From: Flavobacteriales bacterium UBA2040
GTDB lineage: Bacteria > Bacteroidota > Bacteroidia > Flavobacteriales_D > Crocinitomicaceae
Direction: 5' to 3'
NCBI GenBank assembly: GCA_002332715.1
Contig: DDBE01000189.1
Location: 2,862 to 9,252, forward strand
Length of the DNA stretch: 6,391 bases
Of the stretch, positions 6,009 to 6,391 are shown piece by piece (position 1 is the stretch's first letter; each line of letters begins with the position of its first letter). The translations under genes and the position numbers were made by a program. The notes under the pieces were generated by a model. That model worked only from the letters and a program-made list of their open reading frames with translations. It ran no database searches and was not told where the DNA came from.

Positions 6009-6208
6009 TGCTATTTTCGACATGACTATACAATATATACTATATGTATTCAATCTGTTTAAAGTACTGTTTTTCATATTTGACAATCCAAAATCAACTT
6101 CCTAAACATAAAGACTCAATTTTTTTAGAATTTCATCCCTTACTTAATCGATATCAATGTCTTTTCGAGAACTTTTAATTTAATCAGATAAAATTCGAAA
6201 TTTCAGCA

Positions 6209-6391
6209 TTATTGTTTGCTTCTATAAATTAAATTTAAAATGGAAAAGAAGGTAACAAAACAAAAACCATTGACGATAATGTATGATTGAGCAGAAAACC
6301 CTGCAAAAGTGTAAATCAAGTTGATGGTTAGCGCGATTAGGAAGAAAAATACAGATAAAGCCCTTATGTTTGTAGTTGTTCGCGGAAATTC
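6209..6391 (-). CDS. C-terminal end of an unidentified integral membrane protein (partial)
   Basis: Reading leftwards from the window edge, a single frame stays open for 60 codons and stops at TAA 6211-6209. The protein begins EFPRTTTNIRALSVFFFLIA and contains two hydrophobic segments (about 11-29 and 37-56) joined by a short FAGFSAQS turn. It ends with the basic tail NLIYRSKQ, consistent with a cytoplasmic C-terminus under the positive-inside rule. The stretch is somewhat richer in G+C than the non-coding sequence next to it, and the membrane-helix pattern supports real coding. The start and most of the gene lie beyond position 6391. I do not recognise the family. Confidence 0.75.
   Translation of the reverse strand, partial: EFPRTTTNIRALSVFFFLIALTINLIYTFAGFSAQSYIIVNGFCFVTFFSILNLIYRSKQ

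Larger units (their letters stand above)
5745..6208. other. AT-rich intergenic region upstream of the channel gene
   Basis: These 464 bases contain no convincing coding frame on either strand. They should hold the channel promoter and the 3' end of the membrane-protein transcript. A TAnnTTTG match with suitable spacing was not found; TATTTTCG near 5838-5845 on the minus strand is one base off but lacks a usable -33 box. Visible structure is limited to the inverted repeat at 5924-5951 and the hairpin at 5986-6008. Confidence 0.6.

Noticed and set aside
5745..6208. tRNA or structured RNA in the AT-rich gap
   Set aside because: No cloverleaf, CCA end or conserved T-loop sequence seen; composition is uniformly AT-rich with only short weak hairpins.

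Overview
The window looks like AT-rich chromosomal DNA from a member of the Bacteroidota, most likely Flavobacteriales (possibly a Fluviicola/Crocinitomix-type relative; this is inference from protein style, base composition and a TAnnTTTG-type promoter, not from a marker gene). Every gene I can support is on the minus strand, so the window is best read from right to left.

Right to left: (1) positions 6391-6209 hold the last 60 codons of an unidentified membrane protein that enters from outside the window. (2) Positions 6208-5745 are a very AT-rich gap with small inverted repeats and no gene. (3) Positions 5744-3846 encode a 632-residue CASTOR/POLLUX-type ion channel, with two membrane helices around a DAG pore signature followed by two RCK-like domains. 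(4) A 292-base AT-rich gap follows. (5) Positions 3553-3101 encode a small acidic lipoprotein, closed by a strong hairpin terminator at 3031-3061. (6) Positions 3030-2881 are bounded by a 14-base inverted repeat and look like a short MITE-like remnant. (7) Positions 2639-2399 hold a small two-helix membrane protein gene broken by a single extra base. It is followed by stem-loops and a terminator at 2292-2329. (8) A Bacteroidota-type promoter near 2251-2279 precedes a biotin operon: bioB (2216-1113) and bioF (1107-82), five bases apart. (9) A possible further gene starts near position 44 and leaves the window.

The only genes with an obvious shared task are bioB and bioF, the last and first enzymes of the pathway from pimeloyl thioester to biotin. 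bioA and bioD are not in view. The other genes appear to be separate transcription units with envelope or membrane roles. The points most worth checking are the frameshifted small membrane gene (the break sits in what would otherwise be a perfect 12-base palindrome), the bacterial CASTOR/POLLUX-like channel, the MITE-like inverted repeat, and the short C-terminus of BioF. I found no clear evidence of a wholly new multi-gene system.
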